The notes under the pieces are model-generated. The model did not search any database. It was given only the letters and a program-made list of their open reading frames with translations, and was not told where the DNA came from. Below, piece by piece: positions 38,841 to 47,895 of a DNA stretch of 59,365 bases. The stretch lies in the NCBI RefSeq assembly GCF_000712295.1, contig NZ_JMKI01000053.1, positions 1 to 59,365 of the forward strand, read 5' to 3'. Source of the stretch: Synergistes jonesii. GTDB taxonomy: Bacteria > Synergistota > Synergistia > Synergistales > Synergistaceae. The position numbers and the translations under genes are program-made. The stretch's first letter is position 1, and each line of letters starts with the position of its first letter.

Positions 38841-38985
38841 GCGACTCGACCCCTTTCCGAAAAAATCCCGCGAAGCACGCTCCTATTATTATAACGAAAA
38901 AACGGCGCTTATTTTGCCCGCGGGCTTCGGCGAATCGAATTCTTCGACCTCCGGCCGCGGCGGCCCCCTTGCGCAAAAAAAGAGG

Positions 38986-39006
38986 AGGACGCGATACGCG
39001 CCCTCC
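38986..39006 (-). terminator. Rho-independent terminator after the thioredoxin reductase gene
   Basis: On the minus strand a GAGGGCGCG/CGCGTCCTC stem (one mismatch) is followed shortly by a run of seven T (complement 38976-38982). It lies about 30 nt past the stop. Confidence 0.8.
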
Positions 39007-39034
39007 CGCCGAGTCTCAGCCTCTCGAATTTTTA

Positions 39035-40231
39035 TCAGCCGACGAACTTCTTTACGTCCTCTATCGTCTTCGGCTCTTCGCAGCGCGCCATCGCGCCCTT
39101 CTTCATCTCGATGAGCGCCGGCAGCTTCGCTATGCCGAGTTTCTCCGCCATCTTGCCGTTCCTGTAGCCGTCGATGAAGGCGATCTTTTTGCCGCTCTCC
39201 TTCGCGAATTTCTCGGCCTGCACCTGAAGGTCGATCTGCCGTTGCTCGATGCTCGAGGTGAAGAGCGCTATCACCTCTTCGGGCTCGATGAGGACGGAGC
39301 GCAGGTGAAGCTGCCCGGATATGTACGCGTATGCCGCCATCGCCGCTACGGCCCCGTCGCCGGCCGCAGTCACGACCTGGCGCAGATATTTGTCGCGTAT
39401 GTCGCCCGCCGCGAAGATGCCTTCGACGTTAGTCTCCATCCTGTCGTTCGTCACTATCCAGCCGCCCTTCGCCTGTTCGACGAGCGAATTGTCGGGCTTG
39501 AGGTAAGAGACGTTCGGCTCCGTGCCTACGAAGACGAAGCAGCCCGCCACTGGCAGATCGGAAATATCTCCGCTCTTGACGTTCCTCAGGACGAGCTTTT
39601 CAACGACGCCTTCGCCCTCTATAGACTGTACGACGCTGTTCCAGATCGGCACGATCTTCGGGTTGGCGAGGGCCTGCTCCGTCGCGAAGCGGTCCGCCCT
39701 CCACTCGTCGCGGCGGTGGATGACGTAGACCTTATCGGCAAATTTCGTAAGATAGCCGGCCTCTTCGACCGCGACGTTGCCGCCGCCTACTACCGCGATC
39801 GTCTCGCCTTCGAAGAAGGCCGCGTCGCATACCGCGCAGTAGCTGACGCCGGCGCCTGTGAACTCGGCTTCGCCGGGGCAGCCGAGCTTCCTGAAGCTCG
39901 CGCCGGTCGCTAAGATGACGGCTTCGGCCTCGATTTCGCCCTGATCGGTAACGACGATCTTGCTTCCGCTTCTCAGCTCGATCTTGTTCACCGTGCAGGA
40001 ACGGAACTCCGCCTTGAAGTGCTCCGCGTGCTTGCGGAATGCTTCGCCGAGCTCCGAGCCGGTCGAATGGATCGTGCCGGGCCAGTTTTCGATTTCGTCC
40101 GTTATATTGATCTGTCCGCCGGCTATGCCCTTCTCAAGAATAAGGGTGTCGAGCCCGGCGCGGCGTCCGTAAACGGCTGCGGCAAGACCAGCGGGTCCTG
40201 CTCCGATTATTACGAGTTCTCTTTTCTCCAT
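39035..40231 (-). CDS. trxB: Thioredoxin reductase with a C-terminal thioredoxin-fold domain lacking CxxC
   Basis: A flavoprotein that reduces thioredoxin with NADPH. FAD motif GAGPAGLAAA lies near the N-terminus, the redox pair Cys132-Ala-Val-Cys135 sits in YCAVCDA, and the nucleotide motif GGGNVAVEEA follows. After the usual reductase end (about 309) comes an extra domain of about 89 residues with a thioredoxin-like pattern: a strand VIALF, Ser326-Ser327 where CxxC should be, and a cis-Pro-like LPALIEM at 370-376. ATG 40231 is chosen; AAGG is 9 nt upstream. A -10-rich AT stretch precedes the gene. Strong terminator downstream, so it can be its own unit. Confidence 0.92.
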   Translation of the reverse strand: MEKRELVIIGAGPAGLAAAVYGRRAGLDTLILEKGIAGGQINITDEIENWPGTIHSTGSELGEAFRKHAEHFKAEFRSCTVNKIELRSGSKIVVTDQGEIEAEAVILATGASFRKLGCPGEAEFTGAGVSYCAVCDAAFFEGETIAVVGGGNVAVEEAGYLTKFADKVYVIHRRDEWRADRFATEQALANPKIVPIWNSVVQSIEGEGVVEKLVLRNVKSGDISDLPVAGCFVFVGTEPNVSYLKPDNSLVEQAKGGWIVTNDRMETNVEGIFAAGDIRDKYLRQVVTAAGDGAVAAMAAYAYISGQLHLRSVLIEPEEVIALFTSSIEQRQIDLQVQAEKFAKESGKKIAFIDGYRNGKMAEKLGIAKLPALIEMKKGAMARCEEPKTIEDVKKFVG

Positions 40232-40296
40232 CAAAAACATCCTTTCTGCAGAGAAGGTGACGTGTCAGGTCTCTTATAATCAAATTATATAAAATT

Positions 40297-41145
40297 TTAG
40301 CGTTTGCGCCATATTATGTGGCGAATTATCGCGTTGTAATCCAAAACTTTATTCACAAGAACAAAGCTGTCGCCGGAGAGCTCACACAGCTCCTCGGCCT
40401 GGCGGCCGCCGGCGCATTCGCAAAGAATCATCCCGCCGCTTTTGAGGAAACGCGGAAAAGCCGCGAAGAATTTTTTATACAGAAAGGTGCCGCCGCGGCC
40501 GCCGTCAAGCGCGGAGTGCGGCTCGTAATCGCGCACCTCGGGCATCAGCCCGGCTATCTCTTCGCTGGGAATATACGGAGGGTTCGCGGTAATGAAATCG
40601 AGACTCTCCTCTTCGACGGGCGCGAGCCGCGGCTCCCCGTTCAGCAGGAACTCGACGCGCGCTTCGAGCTTCAGCCTCTTTGCATTCATCCTCGCCCAGC
40701 GCAGCGCCTGAGGGCTCTTGTCCACCGCTACGCAGGAAAGCGACGGATTTTCCAGAAGCAGAGCGCAGGCTATGCAGCCGCTGCCGGTGCACCAATCCGC
40801 AAAGCGCGCAGCGCGTCCCTTGGGAAAATATTTCAGCGCCTCTTCTACGAGGAGTTCGCTCTCCGGACGCGGAATCAAAACGCCGCGCCCCACCTTGAAG
40901 GGATAGCCGTAAAATTCCGCTTCGTGCAGCACGTAGGCAAGGGGAACGCCCTTGGCGCGCTTAGCGGCGGCAGAAAAAATCCCGCGGCAGACGTGCGCGG
41001 GAATTTCGTCGTCCTTATAGATGAGCTCGGCGCGGCTTATGCCCGCGCGGAGCGAGATTATCAAATCGGCCGAATACTCGGGCCTCGCGCTCTGCGCTTC
41101 GCGTAAAATAGAGCGCAGTTCGCGGCGCAGCCGCTGAAGCTTCAT
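40297..41145 (-). CDS. prmC: Release factor glutamine methyltransferase
   Basis: It methylates the GGQ glutamine of release factors. The SAM-binding region has a DWCTGSGCIACALL block, and the catalytic NPPYIPSEE motif is present; the N-terminal helical domain covers about 1-75. Length 282 is typical. The start lies one base past the prfA stop, so enzyme and substrate (RF1) are translationally coupled. Confidence 0.95.
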   Translation of the reverse strand: MKLQRLRRELRSILREAQSARPEYSADLIISLRAGISRAELIYKDDEIPAHVCRGIFSAAAKRAKGVPLAYVLHEAEFYGYPFKVGRGVLIPRPESELLVEEALKYFPKGRAARFADWCTGSGCIACALLLENPSLSCVAVDKSPQALRWARMNAKRLKLEARVEFLLNGEPRLAPVEEESLDFITANPPYIPSEEIAGLMPEVRDYEPHSALDGGRGGTFLYKKFFAAFPRFLKSGGMILCECAGGRQAEELCELSGDSFVLVNKVLDYNAIIRHIIWRKR

Positions 41146-41146
41146 C

Positions 41147-42220
41147 TCACACGGAAAGGAGCTTCAGCTTCTCGGCTTGGTCGGCCTCGGAGAGCATCCT
41201 GATGAGCTCGTAGAGGTCGCCGTCCAGAATCTGGTCGAGCTTGTAAAGCGTCAGGTTTATCCTGTGATCCGACACGCGGTTCTGCGGATAGTTGTAGGTG
41301 CGTATGCGCTCGGCACGGTCGCCAGTGCCGATCTGCCCCTTGCGCTCGGCCGCCATCTCCGCGTTCTGGCGCTGTAGCTCGGCGTCGTAAAGCTTCGTGC
41401 GGAGGAACTGCATCGCCTTTGCGCGGTTCTTTATCTGTGAGCGCTCGTCCTGGCATGTCACGACGATTCCCGAGGGAATGTGCGTGATGCGCACCGCCGA
41501 GTCGGTCATGTTGACATGCTGGCCTCCGGCGCCGCTGGCGCGGTACGTGTCGATCTTCAGATCCTCGGTGCGAATCTCCACATCCACTTCGGCGGCTTCG
41601 GGAAGGACCGCGACCGTCGCCGTAGAGGTGTGGATGCGTCCGCTCGCCTCGGTCTCCGGCACACGCTGCACGCGGTGGACGCCGCTTTCGTATTTGAGCA
41701 TACTGAACGCGCCGCTCCCGTCGACGCGGAAGACTATTTCCTTATACCCGCCGATGCCCGTCTCGTTGCCGGAAATTATTTCGGTCTTCCAGCGCTGGCG
41801 CTCGGCGAAGCGCGTGTACATCCTGAAAAGGTCCGCGGAAAAGAGCGCGGCCTCTTCGCCGCCCGCTCCGCCGCGAATTTCGATTATGACGCTCTTCTCG
41901 TCGTTGATATCCTTCGGCAGAAGAAGCACGCGGATCTCGTGCTCGAGCTTCGGTATGTCCTCCTCAAGCTTCGAAAGCTCCTCCTCGGCGAGTTCCTTCA
42001 TCTCTTCGTCCTCTACGGCGATCATCTCCTTAGCGTCCGCTATGCCCTTTAGCGCCGCCTCGTAGCGCGAAAAGGCGTCGACTATCGGCGCGAGCTCGAC
42101 GTGCTTCCTGCCGAGCCGCTGCATCTCCTGCGGGTCGTTCGCGACCGCCGGGTCGGCCATTTTTTCTTCAAGCTCCTTATAGCTCGCTTCAATTTCCTTC
42201 AGCTTGTCTATCAGTTCCAT
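41147..42220 (-). CDS. prfA: Peptide chain release factor 1
   Basis: It reads UAA and UAG stops. GAGGQHVN has GGQ at 232-234; the codon-recognition region precedes it, including the usual [13 protein letters not shown]-type stretch. Length 357 is typical. ATG 42220 gives the normal N-terminus ([11 protein letters not shown]); a GTG four codons upstream is an alternative. It overlaps the DUF1385 gene by 32 nt and touches prmC. Confidence 0.96.
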   Translation of the reverse strand: MELIDKLKEIEASYKELEEKMADPAVANDPQEMQRLGRKHVELAPIVDAFSRYEAALKGIADAKEMIAVEDEEMKELAEEELSKLEEDIPKLEHEIRVLLLPKDINDEKSVIIEIRGGAGGEEAALFSADLFRMYTRFAERQRWKTEIISGNETGIGGYKEIVFRVDGSGAFSMLKYESGVHRVQRVPETEASGRIHTSTATVAVLPEAAEVDVEIRTEDLKIDTYRASGAGGQHVNMTDSAVRITHIPSGIVVTCQDERSQIKNRAKAMQFLRTKLYDAELQRQNAEMAAERKGQIGTGDRAERIRTYNYPQNRVSDHRINLTLYKLDQILDGDLYELIRMLSEADQAEKLKLLSV

Positions 42221-43157
42221 CCTTTGCACCACCTGACGCAGTATCTTTTTCTATCGGGCGAAGCGCCTCGCCCAGCGCGGCTATCGCCACCTCCAGCTGA
42301 TCGCGGGAGGGCGTGCGCGTCGTTATATATTGAAGCAGAAGGGCCGGCATTATCAAATATCTGCCCCAGCTCTCCGACTCAGCCGCGCCGCGTATGAACT
42401 CATAAGAGAGCCCTATGACGAGCGGCAGCAGCGCGACGCGGCTTCCGACGCGCCACAGCACGCCGCCCTTTCCTATCGATGCGAAGACTAAAATGCCGAC
42501 GACGATCACGACGATGAGGAAGGACGTGCCGCAGCGGCGGTGTATCCGCGAATACTCCGCGACGCGCTCCGGTTCCAGCCGTTCGCCGTGTTCGAAGGCG
42601 TTTATCGTCTTATGCTCCGCGCCGTGGTACTCGAATACGCGCGCGATGTCCTTCCACAAAGATATGAGCGCGACGTAGGCGACGAAGACGGCGCCGCGCG
42701 CCACGCCCTCGATCATGTTCGCCGCGAAGCGCGAAAGCGCGAAATGCGCCGCAAGGTACTCCGACAGCAGCATCGGCAGCGCGATAAAAAGAACGACGAC
42801 TCCGAGCAGCGCCGCCCCTATCGACAGCGCGCCCTCCAGCGGCGATATTTTCTCCTCTTCTCCAAGGCTGATGTCCGCCGAGATGGAAAGCGCCTTCATA
42901 CCTACGCGCATCATCTCCACCATCGTAGCGAAGCCGCGGACCACGGGATATTTCCACGGAGCGGCCTTAAGCCATTTCGAGGCCGGCCACGACTGTAGGA
43001 CTACCTTGCCCTTCGGGTCGCGCACCGCGAGCCCCCAATTCTCGGAGCCTCTCATCAGCACGCCCTCTATCACAGCCTGCCCGCCGACAGGAATCCTCCT
43101 CTTTGCTTCGCCGTCGGCGAAAAGCATCATGTTGAGAAGCGCGAACGCCGCGATCAA
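42189..43157 (-). CDS. DUF1385 family membrane protein (YqhQ-like)
   Basis: A membrane protein of 322 residues and unknown biochemical function. The signature [13 protein letters not shown] lies about 20 residues from the N-terminus, and [14 protein letters not shown] is the other conserved block. About four or five hydrophobic segments (around 105-130, 140-165, 220-240, 245-265). The TTG start at 43157 overlaps the thyX stop as TTGA and has a strong GGAGGAG 8 nt upstream; an internal ATG at 43130 has no such site. The gene is often next to rpmE and prfA/prmC, as here. Confidence 0.88.
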   Translation of the reverse strand: MIAAFALLNMMLFADGEAKRRIPVGGQAVIEGVLMRGSENWGLAVRDPKGKVVLQSWPASKWLKAAPWKYPVVRGFATMVEMMRVGMKALSISADISLGEEEKISPLEGALSIGAALLGVVVLFIALPMLLSEYLAAHFALSRFAANMIEGVARGAVFVAYVALISLWKDIARVFEYHGAEHKTINAFEHGERLEPERVAEYSRIHRRCGTSFLIVVIVVGILVFASIGKGGVLWRVGSRVALLPLVIGLSYEFIRGAAESESWGRYLIMPALLLQYITTRTPSRDQLEVAIAALGEALRPIEKDTASGGAKDGTDRQAEGN

Positions 43158-43840
43158 GAAAGCAGCTCCTCCATGCCGCTGTAAGGCTTGCCGCAGGGAT
43201 GCGCCTCGCCGCAGGCGCCCGCGACGCAGGCGGGGCCGGCCGTGCCGAATATGACGGGCGCGGCCGCGCGCGCCTCGCGCAGCATCCCGCGCGCCATCTC
43301 CTGTATCTCCCACTGGGCGCGGCGACAGAGCCTCAGCGCGAAAAAGTGATGCAGCTCGCGCGCGTTCATCGTGACGACTATGCGCGTCTCTCCGCCGTGC
43401 GGCAGTATGAAGCGCGCGTCCTCCTTCGGGATTCCCAGGGAGAGCAGTTTTTCATAGGCGAGCCCGGCCGCTTCGGCCTGCTCCACGAACACCTTGAGCG
43501 CCTCCGCGTCCGCCGAGACGGACGGCGGCACCACGCAGCCGTTGCCTTTCATGCCTACGTAGCGCTGGCTCTGCTGCGAATAGCTCGCGACCCTGTGGCG
43601 CACGAGCTGGTGCGTCGCGACGCGGCTCACGCCTTCGATCGCGAATGTGAAAGAGGCATGCTCGAAGGGCGAAAAATGGCCGGCTTCGCGCAGCTTGGAC
43701 AGAAACGACGAAATCTTAGCGGAATCGAGCCCGTCAAAAATTTCCGCAGCGCCCGACGCGCTGTAGCATAATTTCGCCGCCGCGGCGACCACCCTGTCAG
43801 CATCAGGGGTAGCCGCTATAAGTTTTATAAATAAGCTCAT
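43154..43840 (-). CDS. thyX: Flavin-dependent thymidylate synthase
   Basis: It makes dTMP from dUMP with FAD and methylene-tetrahydrofolate. The ThyX motif RHRxxSxxxxSxRY is intact at 81-94. FSPFEHASFTF and the C-terminal NARELHHFFALRLCRRAQWEI block are typical. Length 228. The Cys-rich tail (ACVAGACGEAHPCG) is seen in some family members. It lies between rpmE and the DUF1385 gene. Confidence 0.95.
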   Translation of the reverse strand: MSLFIKLIAATPDADRVVAAAAKLCYSASGAAEIFDGLDSAKISSFLSKLREAGHFSPFEHASFTFAIEGVSRVATHQLVRHRVASYSQQSQRYVGMKGNGCVVPPSVSADAEALKVFVEQAEAAGLAYEKLLSLGIPKEDARFILPHGGETRIVVTMNARELHHFFALRLCRRAQWEIQEMARGMLREARAAAPVIFGTAGPACVAGACGEAHPCGKPYSGMEELLS

Positions 43841-43898
43841 TGCGCCGCTCCTTTTTTCGCAAAACTAATTTACCGAATATTCTCATAAAAGAAAAAAG

Positions 43899-43923
43899 AG
43901 AGGGCGCACGCGGCGTCCCCTCT
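43899..43923 (-). terminator. Rho-independent terminator after rpmE
   Basis: AGAGGG/CCCTCT arms close a GC-rich inner hairpin on the minus strand, then six T follow (complement 43892-43897), 12 nt past the rpmE stop. Confidence 0.8.
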
Positions 43924-43934
43924 TTGGATAACGG

Positions 43935-44171
43935 CTATTCGGCTTTCTCTTTTGCCGCCTTCTGCCCGTAGTCGACGCCGGCGTACTTCTGGCGGAACTT
44001 CTCAAGGCGTCCGGCTTCTATCACGCGCCCTTTTTTGCCGGTGTAGAAAGGATGGCAGGCGCTGCATACTGAAACCCTGATGTCGCCTACCGTCGACTTT
44101 GTCTCAAATGTATTGCCGCACGCGCAGGTCACCTTGCAGACCTCGTATTTCGGGTGAATGTCCTTTTTCAT
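43935..44171 (-). CDS. rpmE: 50S ribosomal protein L31 (zinc-binding type)
   Basis: A 78-residue L31 with all four zinc cysteines: Cys16, Cys18, Cys36 and Cys39, so it is the C+ form that can be replaced or serve as a zinc store. IHPKYE at the N-terminus is typical. A GGAGGTG site lies 6 nt upstream. It has its own strong promoter and terminator, hence monocistronic. The C-terminal tail ([10 protein letters not shown]) is a short charged extension. Confidence 0.96.
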   Translation of the reverse strand: MKKDIHPKYEVCKVTCACGNTFETKSTVGDIRVSVCSACHPFYTGKKGRVIEAGRLEKFRQKYAGVDYGQKAAKEKAE

Positions 44172-44217
44172 TTATCGCACCTCCAAATGCTCGATTACTT
44201 CCAACATACAGCAAAAT

Positions 44218-44246
44218 ATTATATTCCACTTCGCCCGGCGGCGCAA
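44218..44246 (-). promoter_or_regulatory. Promoter for rpmE
   Basis: TTGCGC (complement 44241-44246), exactly 17 nt, then a perfect TATAAT (complement 44218-44223). The start point would be near 44211, giving a 40-nt leader with the GGAGG site. Confidence 0.75.
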
Positions 44247-44525
44247 GCTTTCGTTTGTTTTGTCTGCTTTATCGACCTATTGGTCGATTGTCCAATGTAT
44301 GATTGACAAAAATACACTTCACGCGTCACCGCGTTGTTTTCAGTGCTTTGCAACACATACCCTAGATTGCCGTTTTCCCGCCGGCGGCATTATGGGAAAT
44401 ACAACAGGATTAGCGTTTTGCCATTAATCTGCCGAGTTGGAAATAAACCGACCTTTGGGAGAAACTATAAAAGATTGTCCCGATCATTTGCACCATCGGT
44501 AGTTGGAGCTTATACCTTACGTCAT
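44247..44525. other. Non-coding gap between rpmE and the B12-controlled operon
   Basis: No supported gene. An inverted repeat CGACC-TATT-GGTCG lies near 44274-44287. On the minus strand a weak CCGAT/ATCGG hairpin followed by a short T-run (complement near 44472-44500) is the only terminator candidate for the four-gene operon. Base composition is lower in GC than the flanking housekeeping genes. Confidence 0.4.
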
Positions 44526-45833
44526 TTATGTGCGGCGTTTTTTTATAAAGCATGACAGTATCGCCAGAAGGGCGGCGATCCCAATTCCGCCGTTGCATCC
44601 ACCGCCGCCGTCTGAAGGCGTGTCAGGCTCCGCCGGGGTAACGGACCCCGTCGGGTTCACTGCAGTATATGCGGAAATATTGCCGCCTAAGTCGTTACTT
44701 CCGAACTCCTTCCAGTGCGTTCCGTCATAGCGCCAGAGGCTATAGCCGACGCCAATCCAAAGATATTTCGTGCCTTCGTCGTAGACCAATCCCAGGCGGT
44801 AGCCATATTTGCCTTTGAAATCCCTAAGTAGCGTGCCTATATCGCCATTCTGTAGTTTTTTCAGAGTCGTCTCGTAGAGACGGATGCTGTATCCCGGCGT
44901 ATAATCCTCGCCCGAAGTCCATTTGGCCGCCTGTATGTAGACCTTGTCGCCGGCTAAGACAATCGCGTCAAACATGTGCTTGAACGTTGGATCCATAGCG
45001 TTCACCTCTTCAGCGGTGATGAGGCTGCTGACCTCCATCGTACTAAGATCCGCCATCTCGACGCACGATTCGGGATTCCAATCATCCCCAAACTTCTGTA
45101 CGCCGCCCAGCGTGGCCACGTAGAGCTTGCCGTCGATCTGCGAATAGGCTCCCGGCGTGAAGCCGTCGAGGTTTTTGCCCTTCATCTCCACACGCTCCAA
45201 CTCGTTCAGCTCCGCGTCGAGCTTTATCAGATTGTTAAGCCGGTATGATCCCGAAGCCGTATCCCATGGGTCGTTGCTGCCGGTAAATATCGCGTAAATA
45301 TTGCCGTCATAGGCGCACAGAGCCTCGCCGTGACCGTCGTACTTGGAATCGTTGTGGAAGTATTCGTACTTCTTGTCCTGTTTGTAGACGTCGTCCGCTG
45401 TGGTGATACGGCTGACGATCGGAATATCATAAGCTGTGGCGTAAAGGCGGCCGCCCAGCTCTGCTATCGCCCTCGTATTGTGCAGCGTCGTCGTCGCCTC
45501 TCGCAGCGGTTTACTCCAGGCCGACGGCTGCGCCCACTGTGACTGTTCTCCTGGGTTATAAATGGGAATTACGTCGGTGCCGTTTCCGGTGTAGAGCGTC
45601 ACAGCGATGCGGAAATTGCCGTCGGCGTTCCTGAATGGGTAGAGGCCCTGCCCGGCATTCCCGCCCATATTGCTGATGAGCGGCGAGACGGGAGCTTCCG
45701 CCCCCTGGACTATGCCAAGCGCAGTGTTCGCATAATTGTTGTCCTGCCTGGTAAACAACAGATCGGCCCGCGCCGGCAGCGAAGCGACAAGCAGTAAGAG
45801 AATGATTAGCGGTAATACGATTTTTCTGCGCAT
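44526..45833 (-). CDS. Secreted propeller-like protein with Synergist-CTERM tail
   Basis: A signal peptide (1-23, ending ARA) precedes a mature domain with recurrent blade-like strands: GGRLYATAY 127-135, DGNIYAIFT 176-184, DGKLYVATL 234-242, GDKVYIQA 295-302 and GTKYLWIGV 354-362, about 55 residues apart, as in a beta-propeller. A Pro/Gly linker (about 394-412) leads to Cys413 in GGGGCNGG, a hydrophobic helix and KKRRT. It is the last gene of the cobalamin-riboswitch operon, 24 nt after the receptor gene. In Bacteroides the propeller BtuG caps BtuB; a similar role here is inference. Ligand unknown. Confidence 0.7.
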   Translation of the reverse strand: MRRKIVLPLIILLLLVASLPARADLLFTRQDNNYANTALGIVQGAEAPVSPLISNMGGNAGQGLYPFRNADGNFRIAVTLYTGNGTDVIPIYNPGEQSQWAQPSAWSKPLREATTTLHNTRAIAELGGRLYATAYDIPIVSRITTADDVYKQDKKYEYFHNDSKYDGHGEALCAYDGNIYAIFTGSNDPWDTASGSYRLNNLIKLDAELNELERVEMKGKNLDGFTPGAYSQIDGKLYVATLGGVQKFGDDWNPESCVEMADLSTMEVSSLITAEEVNAMDPTFKHMFDAIVLAGDKVYIQAAKWTSGEDYTPGYSIRLYETTLKKLQNGDIGTLLRDFKGKYGYRLGLVYDEGTKYLWIGVGYSLWRYDGTHWKEFGSNDLGGNISAYTAVNPTGSVTPAEPDTPSDGGGGCNGGIGIAALLAILSCFIKKRRT

Positions 45834-45857
45834 ATTGCTTCCTCCTATAATAATTTT

Positions 45858-47825
45858 TTAGAAAGTCCAAAGCAGGGCGGCGTAAAATGTCCTGCCCTGT
45901 ATCGGGTACCAGAGAACTCTTTCCGGACCGTTGCCGACGGCGAAAATCATCACGTCTGGGCCGGAGTTGAAAACATCGTCAACGCCGAAGACCAGCTTGA
46001 GGCCGTCGCGTATCTGCCAGTGCACGCCGAGACCCAAAGTCGTCAGATCGTCCCAGCCAACTTCTCCCTGCATATCGTAATAGTTCTTGCCTATATGGTG
46101 CAGCTCGGCAAAGAGCTTCGCGCGGTCGTCCTTAAAAATTTTTCTGCTCACGCGCAGCAATCCCTCAAACTCGGGGCGGTTGGGCAACGGATCGTCGTAC
46201 ATGTATCCCGGCGTCTTATTCTTAGGATTCATCCAAGTCGCGGAGAGATAAATATCCCACTTGTCGCGCTTTACCGTCGCTTCCAGTTCCACGCCGGATA
46301 TCTTCGCCTCTCCGATATTCACGTACTGCGCGTATCTGGGGTTGACCATCAGATAGTCGATGAGATTATTTGACTTGCGGTAGAAATAAGTCAGCTCGGC
46401 CCTGACCTGCGCCTTGGATATTTCTCCTTCCCAGCTCACGCCGGCGTCATACTGCGTGCCGTCCTCCCACTCAAGCTCTCTATTGGGGACTATGAACGCT
46501 CCGTCTCCGTAAAGCTCATAAAGATTGGGCGCACGGTTATAAGTACCTCCGGTCAGCTTCAGCGTCCAGCCTCTGTAAAACTTTTTCGTCAGCGCCGCGC
46601 CCCAGGAAAATTCCGTGACTCCTTCTGCGGCATTCCACCTTACGATCGGCGTGAACCATAAGTCGCCGGCTTTGTTGAGGCTGATAGTATCCTGTATCTG
46701 CCCGTTCCACGAATTGCGCGTGTGGCGCTCTCGCCCGCCGAATTTCTTAACGACATCTCCCATCGTATGGAGTTCTTCGTTGTAATAATTCCACAGAAAC
46801 TCGACCAAATGGCTATCGCCCAGCGGCAGCGAACCGTCGACGGCCGCGCCGAAACGCTTTGTCTCATATCTGTTGTGCTGCTCGCCCCAGCCTCCGATCT
46901 TATTCTCCGGGTCGTCATAATCCTTCGTCTGATGCAGGTATTCCAGACGCAGGCCGTAGTCAAGATCGCCAAGCCTGTCCTGTCGCATAACGATGGCGTT
47001 CCACTGGTCCGTTACCTGTGCGGCGCCGGGCACGCTGTCGAACTTGTCCGCGCCTGGGGCCGAATAGGGCAGCTCTCTGTCGTTGCGTTTCCAGCCGCCC
47101 TCTATCTTCCACTTATCGCCGTTCCACTTTAGCAGAAGATTAGAATTTTTATAGCCGCTGTTCTGCCTCTTCGCCTTATAGTCGTCGTCGGGGGTGTAAG
47201 GCGTGTTATTGTCGTTCCAATACTCAAAATCGCCGTCCGTGCGGTCGAAATTGACGGAGCCCATAAAAGCCCCCTCGCCCAACGGCGAGTGATATGTCAG
47301 GCCGCCCGTTAATCTACCGAAGGAGCCGACGCCGGCTGCGGCGGAGCAGCCGGCCTTCTTCGGCTTCACCGTGACGATGTTGATGACGCCGCCCATCGAG
47401 GCCCCGCCAAAGCGGGCGGGAATATAGCCGCGGTAGACTTCTATCCTTTCGACGTTTTCCACAGGGATAGTGGAAAGGTCGACTGCCGGTTCACTGCCAA
47501 GGTTCATCAGCACTCCGTCTACATAAACGGCTACCTGCGAGGAGCTGCTGCCGCGCACCGAGGCCGTTGTGTAGGCGCCGCGCCCTTTTGTTTCGATAAC
47601 GTGCAGCCCCGGCACCTGTTTGAGCAGTTCGGGAAGGTTCTTCTGTTCCCCCTTCATTTCCTGCGGCTTGATGACGGTGACGGTGCCCGGAGAGAGGAGC
47701 AGCTTCTCCTCCCGCTCTGCGTCGGCGGTGACCTTCTCCTCAGGCAAGCTCACTGCATTGTCCGCAGCGGCGGCCCCCGCGCAGAGGAAGAGGCACAGCG
47801 CTGTAATAAAAAGATATATCCTCAT
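45858..47825 (-). CDS. TonB-dependent outer-membrane receptor, BtuB-like (probable corrinoid transporter)
   Basis: It has a signal peptide (1-22), a possible TonB box (EEKVTA near 29-34), a plug domain (about 45-155, with LPELLKQVPGLHV, RGSSSSQVAVYVDGV and ERIEVYRGYIPARFGGASMGGVINI) and a 22-strand-type barrel ending in an aromatic residue (LLWTF). Length 655 fits BtuB/Cir-size receptors. The cobalamin riboswitch ahead of the operon makes B12 or another corrinoid the likely substrate. It lies between the GLUG protein and the propeller-like protein. No tonB, exbBD or btuFCD is in the window. Presence of this family shows an outer membrane. Confidence 0.9.
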   Translation of the reverse strand: MRIYLFITALCLFLCAGAAAADNAVSLPEEKVTADAEREEKLLLSPGTVTVIKPQEMKGEQKNLPELLKQVPGLHVIETKGRGAYTTASVRGSSSSQVAVYVDGVLMNLGSEPAVDLSTIPVENVERIEVYRGYIPARFGGASMGGVINIVTVKPKKAGCSAAAGVGSFGRLTGGLTYHSPLGEGAFMGSVNFDRTDGDFEYWNDNNTPYTPDDDYKAKRQNSGYKNSNLLLKWNGDKWKIEGGWKRNDRELPYSAPGADKFDSVPGAAQVTDQWNAIVMRQDRLGDLDYGLRLEYLHQTKDYDDPENKIGGWGEQHNRYETKRFGAAVDGSLPLGDSHLVEFLWNYYNEELHTMGDVVKKFGGRERHTRNSWNGQIQDTISLNKAGDLWFTPIVRWNAAEGVTEFSWGAALTKKFYRGWTLKLTGGTYNRAPNLYELYGDGAFIVPNRELEWEDGTQYDAGVSWEGEISKAQVRAELTYFYRKSNNLIDYLMVNPRYAQYVNIGEAKISGVELEATVKRDKWDIYLSATWMNPKNKTPGYMYDDPLPNRPEFEGLLRVSRKIFKDDRAKLFAELHHIGKNYYDMQGEVGWDDLTTLGLGVHWQIRDGLKLVFGVDDVFNSGPDVMIFAVGNGPERVLWYPIQGRTFYAALLWTF

Positions 47826-47895
47826 ATCTTCCGCCTTTCAGTGACTGGGACGCCCCGGCTCCGTATGTGCCGGAGCATCCCGCCGTCTATCCTGG

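Noticed and set aside
44158-44555. Plus-strand ORFs upstream of rpmE
   Set aside because: They start within the rpmE gene or its promoter and have no ribosome-binding site or plausible composition.
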